Source: an uncultured Actinomycetes bacterium (lineage in GTDB: Bacteria; Actinomycetota; Thermoleophilia; Solirubrobacterales; Solirubrobacteraceae). From it: a stretch of DNA of 13,045 nucleotides. A program made the translations under genes and the position numbers. How positions within the stretch are numbered: position 1 is the stretch's first letter; every line of letters begins with the position of its first letter. The DNA is taken from positions 1 to 13,045 of the forward strand of contig CALAQT010000234.1 of NCBI GenBank assembly GCA_937888775.1, read 5' to 3'. Shown one piece after another: positions 1 through 7,219 of this stretch. Below the pieces are notes generated by a model. That model did no database searches and was not told the DNA's origin. It saw nothing but the letters and a program-made list of their open reading frames with translations.

Positions 1-56
1 CGCCAAAACGCAGACACAGCGGGCGATCGCCGATCACAGACCCAGGTAACTACGGT

Positions 57-944
57 TTAGACGGCGACGGGCGCCTGGCGCGTCCGGCGCGAGGCTCCGA
101 TCGAGGCGGCCACCACGAGTGCCATCCCCGCCAGCGCGCGGCTGCTGAGCCCCTGGCCCAGGACGATGAAACCGGCGAGTGCGGCCATCGCCGGCTCCAG
201 GCTCATCAGCACCCCGAACACGGAGGTGGCAATCCGTCGCAGAGCCTCGAGCTCGAACGAGTAGGGGATCGCCGAGGACAGCATCCCGACCGCCGCCCCC
301 AGGACCAGCGATCTTGGCTCCAGCAGGTGCGTACCGCCCTCGATCACCCCAGCAGGCAGGCAGGCCACGGACGCCACGCACATCGACAGGGCAAGCCCGC
401 TGCCGCCCTCAAAGGCCCGGCCCACGCGCGCGTTGACCAGGATGTAGGCAGCCCACAGGCAGCCGGCGAGCAGCGCAAAGGCCACCCCCAGACCGTCCAG
501 GCGATGCGTCCCGCCATGCGTCAGCGCCAGGATCCCGACGGCCGCCAGTGCCACCCAGAAGAGGTCGATCCAGCGCCGGGATCCGACCAGCGCCACCGCC
601 AGCGGCCCCACGAACTCGATCGTCACCGCGATCCCGAGGGGGATCCGGTGAAGCGCGCTGTAGAAGCTCAGATTCATCCCTGCCAGCACAACGCCGAACA
701 GCGCCGCCAGCAGCAGCTCACGCCGCGTGCGACCGCGCCAGCGCGGTCGCCAGATGGCGACCAGCACGATGCTCGCCGACACCAGCCGCAGCCACACAGC
801 ACCACCGGGCCCGACCCGGGCAAACAGCGTCGCCGCCAGAGCGGAGCCGAATTGCACGGAGGCGATCGCCGCGACCACCAGGCCACCCGACGGCGCTCGC
901 GCCAGCAACTGCCCGCCTCCCGCCACTGTGTCGCGCTGAGCCAC
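57..944 (-). CDS. EamA-family (RhtA-like) inner-membrane exporter
   Basis: Drug/metabolite transporter superfamily protein with two EamA repeats and about ten hydrophobic helices (for example LLAALFGVVLAGMNLSFY, IAVTIEFVGPLAVALV, LGVAFALLAGCLWAAYILV). The late segment SVFGVLMSLEPAMAALAGF is typical of the RhtA branch, which exports threonine/homoserine and other small metabolites in E. coli; the substrate here is unknown. The open frame runs far upstream to 1532, but that extension is low-complexity and antisense to the repair gene. I chose GTG at 944, giving 295 aa, the same length as E. coli RhtA, because a TACGAT -10-like box lies 8 nt upstream. ATG at 974 is an in-frame alternative (305 aa). 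The gene ends in TAA and is divergent from the HhH-GPD gene. Family call is solid; the start and substrate are inferred. Confidence 0.88.
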   Translation of the reverse strand: MAQRDTVAGGGQLLARAPSGGLVVAAIASVQFGSALAATLFARVGPGGAVWLRLVSASIVLVAIWRPRWRGRTRRELLLAALFGVVLAGMNLSFYSALHRIPLGIAVTIEFVGPLAVALVGSRRWIDLFWVALAAVGILALTHGGTHRLDGLGVAFALLAGCLWAAYILVNARVGRAFEGGSGLALSMCVASVACLPAGVIEGGTHLLEPRSLVLGAAVGMLSSAIPYSFELEALRRIATSVFGVLMSLEPAMAALAGFIVLGQGLSSRALAGMALVVAASIGASRRTRQAPVAV

Positions 945-952
945 GAGCTCCG

Positions 953-958
953 ATCGTA
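953..958 (-). promoter_or_regulatory. Candidate -10 box for the EamA exporter (leaderless start)
   Basis: TACGAT on the minus strand, separated by 8 nt from the GTG at 944. It matches TANNNT and has the spacing expected if transcription starts at or next to the start codon. No convincing -35 hexamer is seen 16-18 bp upstream. Confidence 0.4.
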
Positions 959-1003
959 GTCTGACCCGGGTCATCCGATCGTCTGAAAGCCGCCTCCCCG
1001 GGT

Positions 1004-1009
1004 TATGAT
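1004..1009 (+). promoter_or_regulatory. Candidate -10 box for the HhH-GPD gene (leaderless start)
   Basis: TATGAT matches the TATAAT consensus at five of six positions and ends 7 nt before GTG 1017. It overlaps the alternative ATG at 1005, which argues that ATG is not the true start. No clear -35 element or Shine-Dalgarno sequence is visible. Confidence 0.5.
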
Positions 1010-1016
1010 CGGGTCC

Positions 1017-1568
1017 GTGCCCGATCGCCTCTATTTCACGAGCTCTGAAGAGGCCAACGCGCTGATCGCCTCCGATCCGCTGGCGCTCCTGGTCGGCTTC
1101 GTGCTCGACCAGCAGGTGTCGGTTCCCAAGGCGTTTGCCGGACGGCTGGCGCTGCGCGAACGCCTCGGCGCCTTCGATGCCGCCACACTGGCCTCCGCGG
1201 ATCTGGAGCCGGTGTTCCGAGCCCGACCGGCGATCCACCGCTTCCCCGCCGCGATGGCGCGTCGGGTGCAGGATCTGGCGATCCACATTCGCGATCAATA
1301 CGACGGCGACGCGGCGCGGATCTGGACCGAGGCGGCCGACGCCGAGGCGCTGCGCGCCAACCTGGCCGCTCTGCCTGGCTTTGGGGAGATGAAGATCAAG
1401 GCGCTGGGGGCCGTGCTGGCCAAGCGCTTTGGCGTCGCTGCGGCGCAGGATCTGGTGCCCTGGCATCCCACGCTCGGAGACGTCGACTCGCCCCAGGCGC
1501 TGGTCGACTACCAGGCTGCTAAACGCGCCCACAAGGCCGAATGGTCCAAGGCCCAGGCGTGCGCTTGA
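1017..1568 (+). CDS. HhH-GPD-type base-excision DNA repair protein
   Basis: A 183-aa member of the short actinobacterial HhH-GPD proteins, relatives of DNA glycosylases that recognise damaged bases. The N-terminal block DPLALLVGFVLDQQVSVPKAF is the family's hallmark glutamine/aspartate segment. LPGFGEMKIKALGAVLAKRFG near residue 120 is the helix-hairpin-helix that binds the DNA backbone, followed by the family's conserved tail around VPWHPTLGDVDSPQALVDYQ. No iron-sulphur cysteine loop is present. The start is taken at GTG 1017 (protein begins MPDRLYFTSSEEANAL), which fits both the family N-terminus and the -10 box just upstream; ATG 1005 would add four residues. Lesion specificity is not known from sequence. 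It ends 10 bp from the convergent GDSL gene with no room for a long terminator. Confidence 0.88.
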   Translation: MPDRLYFTSSEEANALIASDPLALLVGFVLDQQVSVPKAFAGRLALRERLGAFDAATLASADLEPVFRARPAIHRFPAAMARRVQDLAIHIRDQYDGDAARIWTEAADAEALRANLAALPGFGEMKIKALGAVLAKRFGVAAAQDLVPWHPTLGDVDSPQALVDYQAAKRAHKAEWSKAQACA

Positions 1569-1578
1569 TCCGTGGCGT

Positions 1579-2544
1579 CTACAGCCGGATTGCCTTCAGC
1601 AGCGCCTGGGCCAGCAGCGCCTGACCGGCGTACGTGGGGTGCACACCGCAGCCGCCGATGCTGAGCTGCGTCAGCAGGCCCGCCGTGCACGGATTCTGAG
1701 CCGAGCGGCGCGAGGCGGTCTGAAACTCGCCGTAGCCGTCGGCGATCACCACTCCAAACGGCTTAGCGCCCTCGTCCACAGCCCGGTTGAGGCCCCGCGA
1801 AGCGTTGCTGAGCAGAGCTACGGCATAGTTGAGCGAGTAGTAGTTGACGATCGCCAGCTGCCCCCGGTAATGGGCCTGGTTGCGAACGGCGGACAGGATC
1901 CGGCGGACGTTGCCGGCAACCTTGGTGAACACCGCTTGCTGCTCTGCGCTACTCGTGCAGCCGTCCTTGGTCTTGGCTTGACAGAGGAACAGGTCGTTGG
2001 CACCGATCATCAGCGACACGAGCTTCACCTGCGGATGACTGCGCAGGAACGAGACCGCGTAGGCGAGCTGGGAACCCTTGTAGCGCAGGTGCAAGGGATA
2101 GAGCTTGCGGTAGGCGATCGGGCCGTTCTCACAGCCGTTGCTCTGAGCCGAGGCATTGATCAGGCTCGCCGACGTCTCGCCGGGGCAGGCCGGGTTGATG
2201 ACGCGCAGGTGGAGCTCGGCCGCCAATTGCTCCGGGTAGCCGAGGAAGCTCGACGCGTTGCGGTAATTGGGAGCGGGAACCACCGTCGGCTCCTGATAGC
2301 CGAACGTCACCGAGTCCCCGAGGGCCAGGTATTGCGAGCCCTTGGTCACCGGCGACGTCAGGGTCACTGGTGGCGGCTGAGGCTTGGCCGTCCTGGCGCC
2401 GGCGCCGGACGCGGCCAGCGATCCCAGCAGGACGATCGACAGCACCCAGACGCTCAGCGCCCACCGAGCCTCTGACCAGATCGGCCAGCGTAGAGGGCCG
2501 CCGGCTACCGATACCGGTGCGAGCGCGATCCGCGCGGTGACCAT
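1579..2544 (-). CDS. Secreted SGNH/GDSL-type hydrolase (esterase/lipase-like)
   Basis: A 321-aa protein with a hydrophobic N-terminal helix (about residues 28-47, WALSVWVLSIVLLGSLAASGA), read as a signal peptide or anchor. It is followed by a Pro-rich stretch and an SGNH fold: block I LALGDSVTFGY with nucleophile Ser78, oxyanion Gly122 in CPGETSAS, block III IGANDLF with Asn183, and block V GVHPTYAG with His302. Six paired-looking cysteines (120, 138, 188, 196, 286, 299) fit an exported, disulphide-bonded enzyme. The usual Asp two or three residues before the catalytic His is absent (Cys299/Gly300 instead), so it may use a Ser-His dyad. Substrate is unknown; acyl esters are likely. ATG 2544 is chosen: the longer frame upstream to 3075 is antisense filler, and a TAGGAT box lies 8 nt upstream of this ATG. 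Confidence 0.88.
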   Translation of the reverse strand: MVTARIALAPVSVAGGPLRWPIWSEARWALSVWVLSIVLLGSLAASGAGARTAKPQPPPVTLTSPVTKGSQYLALGDSVTFGYQEPTVVPAPNYRNASSFLGYPEQLAAELHLRVINPACPGETSASLINASAQSNGCENGPIAYRKLYPLHLRYKGSQLAYAVSFLRSHPQVKLVSLMIGANDLFLCQAKTKDGCTSSAEQQAVFTKVAGNVRRILSAVRNQAHYRGQLAIVNYYSLNYAVALLSNASRGLNRAVDEGAKPFGVVIADGYGEFQTASRRSAQNPCTAGLLTQLSIGGCGVHPTYAGQALLAQALLKAIRL

Positions 2545-2552
2545 GTGTCGGC

Positions 2553-2558
2553 ATCCTA
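2553..2558 (-). promoter_or_regulatory. Candidate -10 box for the GDSL hydrolase (leaderless start)
   Basis: TAGGAT on the minus strand (TANNNT pattern), 8 nt before ATG 2544. No Shine-Dalgarno sequence fits between it and the start codon, and no good -35 is seen. Confidence 0.4.
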
Positions 2559-2601
2559 CGCCCCGACCTGACCGGGCGCGCCGTGACCGCTCACCGATCT
2601 G

Positions 2602-3846
2602 GTGCGGCCCAAGCTCGACCAGGTATTGGTGCTCGCAGCGGTCGTCGGCATCGCGGTGGGCGTGGTCGTGCTGCTGAGCGCTTCCGCGGCACCGCTCGGA
2701 CTCGGGGCGGTGGCTTGCGGCTGCAGCCTGCTTGCCTTCGCGAGCTTGGGAGTGCTCGCGGTCGCTGCGAGCTGGCTTGTTCAGTCCTCGCGAAGAGCCA
2801 CCGGGCTTGTGCTGCGCGCGAGCCCGGTGATCGCCCTGGCTGCCGGTGGTTTGGCCCTCGCGGCTGGTGCGGCGGCTTCGGGCGCATGCTCGCCGCCTGG
2901 TCTGGCCCGTGGGGCTGGCGATCGCGCCGCTCGCTGGAAGCCACGGCTGACCCGTCGCGGTCGGTCTGCTGGTTGTTGTGAGCGCCGGCACGATCTGATT
3001 GGCACGTCGGCGAGCCGGCACGGCAACGGCCGAACAGTTCCTGACGCGGGCGCAGACGCGTGCCGGCATCGTCACCTCCCTGACGCTGCTGGACCACCGG
3101 GGCGCGGCCCTGGCTCACGGCGCAGCGGTCCCCCCGAACCTCGCAGGCTGCGGCGGGTGCCTCGCCCCCGCCGTAGCGCCTGCGGTTCTGTGGCGCGACG
3201 CGCTCGCCCTGATCCGCAATCCGTCTCGCCTGGTCTGGGCGGGCTTCGTTTGCGTCGGCGGCACCTGAGAGGGGGTGACCCGGCCGGGTCGCCCGGTGGC
3301 GGCGCTGCCGGCCGCCGTGGCGCTGTATCTCGCCGCGAGCCTGCTGTGCGAGCCGCTGCGAGCTGACGTCGACCATCCCGACAAGAGCAGGGGGTTGCTC
3401 TCCTGGCAGTTCGCGTGTGTGCTTCTGGCCCACTGCTTGCTGGCGGCTATCGCGATCCTCACGGAAGCGTCAGGCATGATCGTCGGTGCCGCGGGCGTTG
3501 TTGCGCTCGCCTTGATCCCGACTGTGCTCGCGGCGATTGTGGGTGGCGCGGTCCTGTGTGCCGCGCTGGCCATCCGACGAGGCGGCCAGGTCGGCGGGTC
3601 GGTCCTCGCTGGGTTGATGAGCACGGCCGCCTCGGATCCGTTAGGCGGGCTGACCGCGATCGTGTTGTGGCTGGCACCGTGGCTGCTGATCAGCACCATC
3701 GCCTTCGGCGGATCGGTGCTGTGGCTCGGACACAGGCCGCAGCCCACCACGGCTTGATCGCCCTGGCCGCAGCCCTTGCGTTCGGGGCCAGCAGCACCGC
3801 GCTGGCCTCTAATCGGTTATCCCGACGATCGCAAACGCCAGACTGA
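2602..3846 (+). pseudogene. Decayed polytopic membrane protein (permease-like)
   Basis: Membrane-protein coding signal runs along the plus strand but jumps frame. It opens at GTG 2602 with several hydrophobic segments (QVLVLAAVVGIAVGVVVLL, ALAAGGLALAAGAAA), then near 2860-2880 moves to the next frame (RRLVWPVGLAIAPLAGSHG). That frame contains TGA stops at 2948, 2996 and 3266, with sensible sequence between them: EQFLTRAQTRAGIVTSLTLL and LWRDALALIRNPSRLVWAGF. It continues as the 3275-3757 piece. Near 3740 a further shift joins GLIALAAALAFGASSTALAS, ending at TGA 3844. The order of Arg-rich linkers, a WRDALALIRNPSRL-type loop and a YLAASLLCEPLR helix recalls large actinobacterial ABC-exporter or DUF6297-like membrane proteins, but I am not certain of the family. 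Three stops plus two shifts make sequencing error alone unlikely. Confidence 0.6.
3275..3757 (+). CDS. Longest open fragment of the decayed membrane protein
   Basis: A 160-aa open frame from a GTG preceded by GAGAGGG, which could act as a weak ribosome binding site, so it may be annotated as a separate hypothetical protein. It has about four hydrophobic helices (VAALPAAVALYLAASLLC, FACVLLAHCLLAAIAILT, IVGAAGVVALALIPTVLAAI, TAIVLWLAPWLLISTIAF) and a charged loop EPLRADVDHPDKSRG. It is in the same frame as the piece ending at TGA 3266, and reading through that stop gives continuous membrane-protein sequence. I therefore regard it as the C-terminal part of the broken gene rather than an independent one. 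Confidence 0.4.
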   Translation: MTRPGRPVAALPAAVALYLAASLLCEPLRADVDHPDKSRGLLSWQFACVLLAHCLLAAIAILTEASGMIVGAAGVVALALIPTVLAAIVGGAVLCAALAIRRGGQVGGSVLAGLMSTAASDPLGGLTAIVLWLAPWLLISTIAFGGSVLWLGHRPQPTTA

Positions 3847-3869
3847 ATCTGTTGGGCACCGGGTCGCGC

Positions 3870-3875
3870 TACCCT
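3870..3875 (+). promoter_or_regulatory. Possible -10 box for the VOC gene
   Basis: TACCCT fits TANNNT and ends 9 nt before TTG 3885. It is C-rich, and is reported mainly because it has the same spacing as the boxes before other genes in this window. Weak on its own. Confidence 0.25.
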
Positions 3876-3884
3876 GGCCGGGCG

Positions 3885-4436
3885 TTGAGCTCACAGGGCA
3901 ACATCACGCCGCAGAGCATCGGGGCCGATCCGATCGATCCCGGCGTGCGGATCGGTCATGCCCACCTGAGGACGTCCGACATCGACCGGATCCGGGCCTT
4001 CTACGTCGGGGTGCTGGGATTCGACGTCGTCGCCGAGGCCCGCGACGTGCCCGGGTGGGGCACCATCGGTGACCTGCTGTTCCTGTCGGCCGGCGGCTAT
4101 CACCACCATCTCGGCTTCAACACGTGGAAGTCCAAGGGCGGTCCGCCCCAGCCTGACGGCGTCGCCGGCCTGCATCACATCGCGCTGGCATATCCGACTC
4201 GCCGGAGCCTCGCCGATGCCTACCGGCGGCTGAAGCAGGCCGACTGGGCGATCCGCCAGACCGCCGATCACGGCACGCACGAGGCGATCTACATCACCGA
4301 CCCCGACGGTAACGACGTGGAGCTGATGTGGGACCGGCCGTTTGAGCAGTGGCCCCGTGACGAGCAGGGCCACCTCGCCGGCCAGTTCGGCCCCGAGCTC
4401 GACCTCGACGAGTTGCTCTCCGAACTCACGCCATAG
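3885..4436 (+). CDS. VOC-family (glyoxalase/extradiol dioxygenase fold) protein
   Basis: A protein of 183 aa with two beta-alpha-beta-beta-beta modules. Module one is IGHAHLRTSDIDRIRAFYVGVLGFDVVAEA up to GYHHHLGFNTW; module two is GLHHIALAYPTRRSLADAYRRL up to DPDGNDVELMWDRP. Candidate metal ligands are the His of GHAHL, a His of the module-two start (LHHIAL) and the Glu of VELMWD. This arrangement resembles catechol-2,3-dioxygenase/CatE-like members that use Fe(II) or Mn(II), so it may cleave an aromatic diol, but the substrate cannot be read. There is no ATG near the N-terminus. TTG 3885 (MSSQGNITPQ) is preferred over TTG 3852, whose extra 11 residues look non-coding. It has no obvious partner genes, and is convergent with recQ 27 bp downstream. 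Confidence 0.85.
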   Translation: MSSQGNITPQSIGADPIDPGVRIGHAHLRTSDIDRIRAFYVGVLGFDVVAEARDVPGWGTIGDLLFLSAGGYHHHLGFNTWKSKGGPPQPDGVAGLHHIALAYPTRRSLADAYRRLKQADWAIRQTADHGTHEAIYITDPDGNDVELMWDRPFEQWPRDEQGHLAGQFGPELDLDELLSELTP

Positions 4437-4463
4437 CCGTCGGCCCGTCGCGGTCCGCCGCTT

Positions 4464-6665
4464 CTAATTCAGCGACCCCATAGCCAGCGGCACTACTCGC
4501 TCGGCGCCCGCGCGCCGCAGCTGACCGCCGACCATCGCCAGCGTCCAGCCGGAGCTGCGGCGATCGTCGAGCAGGACCCCGGTGCCCGGCGGTGGTGGGG
4601 CGATCACCGCAAACGCGCTCCGGACGTTGGCCGCCTGTTGGGCGGCGTTGGCCATCTCCCGTTGCGGTGGGCGATCCTCGGTGCGCCTGACCAGATCCAC
4701 GTACGGGACGCCGAGCTCGGCAGCCAGACGCTCGGCGAGCCCCATTAGCACGCGGCCAAGGCGTGCTGAGGGCACGCTGGTGACCCAGGAAACGGCACCG
4801 CCCGCCCCGCCCGCACCGAGCGCCCCGTCTGCCCTGCCTGCCCCGCCCGCCCCGAGCGCCCCGTCTGCCCCGCCCGCCCCGCCTGCCCCGAGCGCCCCGC
4901 GCAAGATGTCGGCCAGCGCGGCGACGACCTCAGCGTCAAAGGTCCCCTCTCGCAATCCGCGTTCGACGGCGGGCCACCAACCGCCGTCGCCAAACCGCGC
5001 CAGCGCCCAGCCGGGTTCGATCCGGACGTGCTCAGGGATCTTGCGCATGACGCCGGTGGCGTCAGGCGCCATCTTCTTGACCTCGAGCTCCAGCGGCCTG
5101 GAGCGCAGGTGACGCCCGGCCAGCTCAACCAGCGCCGGATCCGGCGGCGAGGCGAAGCGTGGCGCGGTACAGACCGAGCAGCGACCGCAATCCTGCGGAT
5201 TCGGGTCGTCGAGCTCTTCCTGGAGGACCCGCATCAGGCAGCGGCCGTCGGCGCCGAAGGCGGCCATCGCGGCCTGCTCGGCGCGGCGCAGCGCCGTCAC
5301 CTGGGCGTAGCGCTCGCCGTCGTAGGTCCAGTCCGCGCCGGGGACCAGGCGCCAATGGGTGCCGTGGCGCGCCACAGCGCCCTCGACGTCAAGGATCTTC
5401 AGCATTGCCTCGATCCGTCCCATGCCAAGGTTGACCACCGCCATCAGCTCCCGCGTCGTGTGACCGGCCTCGCCGGCGGACTCCAACTCGTCGAGCACCG
5501 CGACCACTCGCTCGCGCTCAGGGAACGCCTGCTCGATGAAGAAGTCCTGAATGCGGCGGTCCTCGCCACCGCGCAGCAGGACCACGTCGGCGTGGTTGAC
5601 GCCACGCCCGGCGCGGCCGACCTGCTGGTAGTAGGACACGACCGACCCCGGCGCCTGGTAGTGCACGACGAAGGTCAGATCGGCCTTGTCGTAGCCCATC
5701 CCCAGCGCGCTGGTGGCGACCACGGCCTTGATCTCGTTACGCAGCAGGCGTTCTTCGGTGGCGATCCGATCCTCCGATCCCTGCTCGCCGCTGTAGGAGA
5801 TCGCGGAAATGCCGTTGGCGGTCAGAAAGGCGGCCACCTGCTCGGCGTCGCGCTTGGTCAGCGTGTAGACGATCCCCGAGCCGGGAATCGGATCCCGCCC
5901 GCCCAGGTGTTCCACCAGCCAGGCCAGGCGCTGAGCCGGCCGCGGCAGCTCCAGCACCTCCAAGCGCAGGCTCGTCCGGGCCAGCGGACCGCGGTAGGAG
6001 CGCAACGGCTCCCCGCCGGCCGGGGCGAGCTGCTCCAGCACGTCACCGACGACGCGGTCGTTGGCGGTGGCGGTGGTGCCGAGCACCGCCACCTCCGGCC
6101 CGAGCGCATCGAGCATCTCCTTGACGCGCCGGTAGTCCGGGCGAAAGTCGTGTCCCCAGTCTGAGATGCAGTGCGCCTCGTCGATCACCAGCAGCCCCAC
6201 CGACGCGGCGAACAGAGGCAGCATGTCCTGACGAAAACGCGGGTTGTTGAGCCGCTCGGGGCTGATCAGCAGCAGGTCGATGTCGTCAGCGGCCAGCCGA
6301 TCGCCCACCTCGTCCCATTGCTCCCGGTTGGTGCTGTTGACGGTGTACGCGCGCAGCCCCAGACGCTCAGCTGCGGCGATCTGGTTGCGCATCAGCGCCA
6401 GGAGCGGGCTGACGATCAGGGTGGGCCCAGCGCCGGCCTCACGCAGCAGCGCGGTGGCGACGAAATAGACGGCCGACTTCCCCCAGCCGGTCCGCTGCAC
6501 GCATAGCACGCGGGCGCGATCGGCCACGACGTCCCGGATCGCCTCCAGCTGACCCGACCGGAAGTCCGCATCGGCGTCCGCGGTGAGGATGCGGAGGCGA
6601 TCAAGCGCGGTCGCAGCGAAGGTCTCGACGGCGCCGGTGGCGGTGGTGGCGGCGCTCGCGGACAC
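4464..6665 (-). CDS. recQ: RecQ-family ATP-dependent DNA helicase with C-terminal PRTase-like domain
   Basis: A 733-aa superfamily II helicase that unwinds DNA in repair. Order of motifs: Walker A TGWGKS (about 58-63), SPLLALMRNQ, DEAH in VIDEAHCISDWGHDF (about 162), TTATA (about 197), ALGMGYDKADLTFVVHY and QQVGRAGRG (about 346). A RecQ zinc-binding set follows (CLMRV, then CGRCSVC; four Cys about 474-498). After this come a WWPAVERGLREGTF block, a 12-residue Gly/Ala repeat (about 589-623) and a C-terminal stretch with VLLDDRRSSGWTLAMVGGQL. The last resembles the PRPP-binding loop of phosphoribosyltransferases (compare VDDxxxTG). No HRDC domain is seen. The start is GTG 6665 (MSASAATTATGAVETF); the frame stays open to 7001 but that part crosses a hairpin and lacks coding character. 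Helicase call is certain; the PRTase reading rests on one motif and family memory. Confidence 0.93.
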   Translation of the reverse strand: MSASAATTATGAVETFAATALDRLRILTADADADFRSGQLEAIRDVVADRARVLCVQRTGWGKSAVYFVATALLREAGAGPTLIVSPLLALMRNQIAAAERLGLRAYTVNSTNREQWDEVGDRLAADDIDLLLISPERLNNPRFRQDMLPLFAASVGLLVIDEAHCISDWGHDFRPDYRRVKEMLDALGPEVAVLGTTATANDRVVGDVLEQLAPAGGEPLRSYRGPLARTSLRLEVLELPRPAQRLAWLVEHLGGRDPIPGSGIVYTLTKRDAEQVAAFLTANGISAISYSGEQGSEDRIATEERLLRNEIKAVVATSALGMGYDKADLTFVVHYQAPGSVVSYYQQVGRAGRGVNHADVVLLRGGEDRRIQDFFIEQAFPERERVVAVLDELESAGEAGHTTRELMAVVNLGMGRIEAMLKILDVEGAVARHGTHWRLVPGADWTYDGERYAQVTALRRAEQAAMAAFGADGRCLMRVLQEELDDPNPQDCGRCSVCTAPRFASPPDPALVELAGRHLRSRPLELEVKKMAPDATGVMRKIPEHVRIEPGWALARFGDGGWWPAVERGLREGTFDAEVVAALADILRGALGAGGAGGADGALGAGGAGRADGALGAGGAGGAVSWVTSVPSARLGRVLMGLAERLAAELGVPYVDLVRRTEDRPPQREMANAAQQAANVRSAFAVIAPPPPGTGVLLDDRRSSGWTLAMVGGQLRRAGAERVVPLAMGSLN
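4796..4898 (-). repeat. 36-bp in-frame tandem repeat inside recQ
   Basis: Three near-identical 36-bp units, phased by GAGCGCC at 4818, 4854 and 4890. They encode GALGAGGAGGAD, GALGAGGAGRAD and GALGAGGAGGA in the RecQ linker. The period is a multiple of three, so copy-number change would keep frame. It is likely a flexible linker that grew by slippage. Confidence 0.85.
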
Positions 6666-6749
6666 CAGTCCATCGTGGCACGGCGCCCGGAGGACTCCGG
6701 CATTCGTCACAGAATTGATGCAATCGGGCGCGCGCGCCGCGCTCTGTCG

Positions 6750-6798
6750 GAACCTGGCCGAAAAAGCGAACGCATGCTTCGCTTTTTCGGCCAGGTTC
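6750..6798. terminator. Long perfect hairpin, probable bidirectional terminator
   Basis: Arms 6750-6770 and 6778-6798 are perfectly complementary over 21 bp with a 7-nt loop (CGCATGC). The arms contain AAAAAGCGAA and TTCGCTTTTT, so each strand reads a GC stem followed by five U, as in A-tract/U-tract bidirectional terminators. It lies just after the SnoaL-like gene and upstream of recQ, both leftward, so it would insulate recQ from upstream transcription. It could instead be a REP-like mobile hairpin; no second copy occurs here. Confidence 0.65.
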
Positions 6799-7174
6799 GG
6801 GTACGAGTCAGCCTGCTTCGCTCCTCGACATCCATCCGGGACACGAGCCCGTCGCGCAGTATGTAGACGTGTCGGACCCGGCCTTCGCTGAGCGTCTCGC
6901 CGACGAGGGACCGCACTAGCTGTCGGACCTAGACCGTGATACGCCCGTCCGGGCCAGCGGTGATCTGGACCGGCTCCGCGGTGGGATCGATTTCCGACCA
7001 TTGGCGCGTCCGGTAGTCGCTGACCGCCTCACGACCATGAAGCCGTCCCCGCTCCCGGGCGTTGGGCCAATCGACGTCCTCGGCCATCACGGCGAGCACC
7101 TCGTCGATGTCTCTGGGGTCGAACGCCGCATACAGCGAGCGCAATTGCTGTTCGGTATCCGCGCCTGGATCATA

Positions 7175-7192
7175 TGCAACTTCAGGGTTGCA
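7175..7192. promoter_or_regulatory. Operator-like inverted repeat between SnoaL-like and DUF3291 genes
   Basis: TGCAAC and GTTGCA form a perfect 6-bp dyad separated by 6 nt (TTCAGG). It lies between the family-predicted start of the leftward gene and the GTG of the rightward gene, close to a TATGAT on the minus strand and a TAGACT on the plus strand. The geometry suits a dimeric repressor, but this is inference from position. Confidence 0.35.
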
Positions 7193-7213
7193 CTGCCGGA
7201 GCGCCTGCGCCCA

Positions 7214-7219
7214 TAGACT
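7214..7219 (+). promoter_or_regulatory. Candidate -10 box for the DUF3291 gene
   Basis: TAGACT (TANNNT) ends 9 nt before GTG 7229. GGGAG sits too close to the GTG to be an ideal ribosome binding site, which is in line with leaderless translation. Confidence 0.35.

Noticed and set aside
975..1532. Long N-terminal extension of the EamA exporter frame
   Set aside because: It is antisense to the well-supported HhH-GPD gene and low in coding character; GC-rich DNA leaves such antisense frames open.
2948..3268. UGA recoding (selenocysteine or readthrough) in the membrane protein
   Set aside because: Three TGA codons plus two frameshifts, no SECIS-like hairpin noticed, and no catalytic context for selenocysteine; TGA is simply the commonest stop in GC-rich DNA.
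2591..3433. Long minus-strand frames over the decayed membrane protein
   Set aside because: They are rich in Arg, Gly and Pro with no domain or hydrophobic pattern, typical of antisense shadows, whereas the plus strand carries clear transmembrane segments.
4796..4898. CRISPR-like array with 36-bp periodicity
   Set aside because: The units are contiguous with no spacers, in frame inside recQ, and encode a Gly/Ala repeat.
6666..7001. Upstream extension of the recQ reading frame
   Set aside because: The extra 112 residues cross the hairpin and the SnoaL-like remnant in another frame, and have no helicase-family similarity; GTG 6665 fits the family N-terminus.
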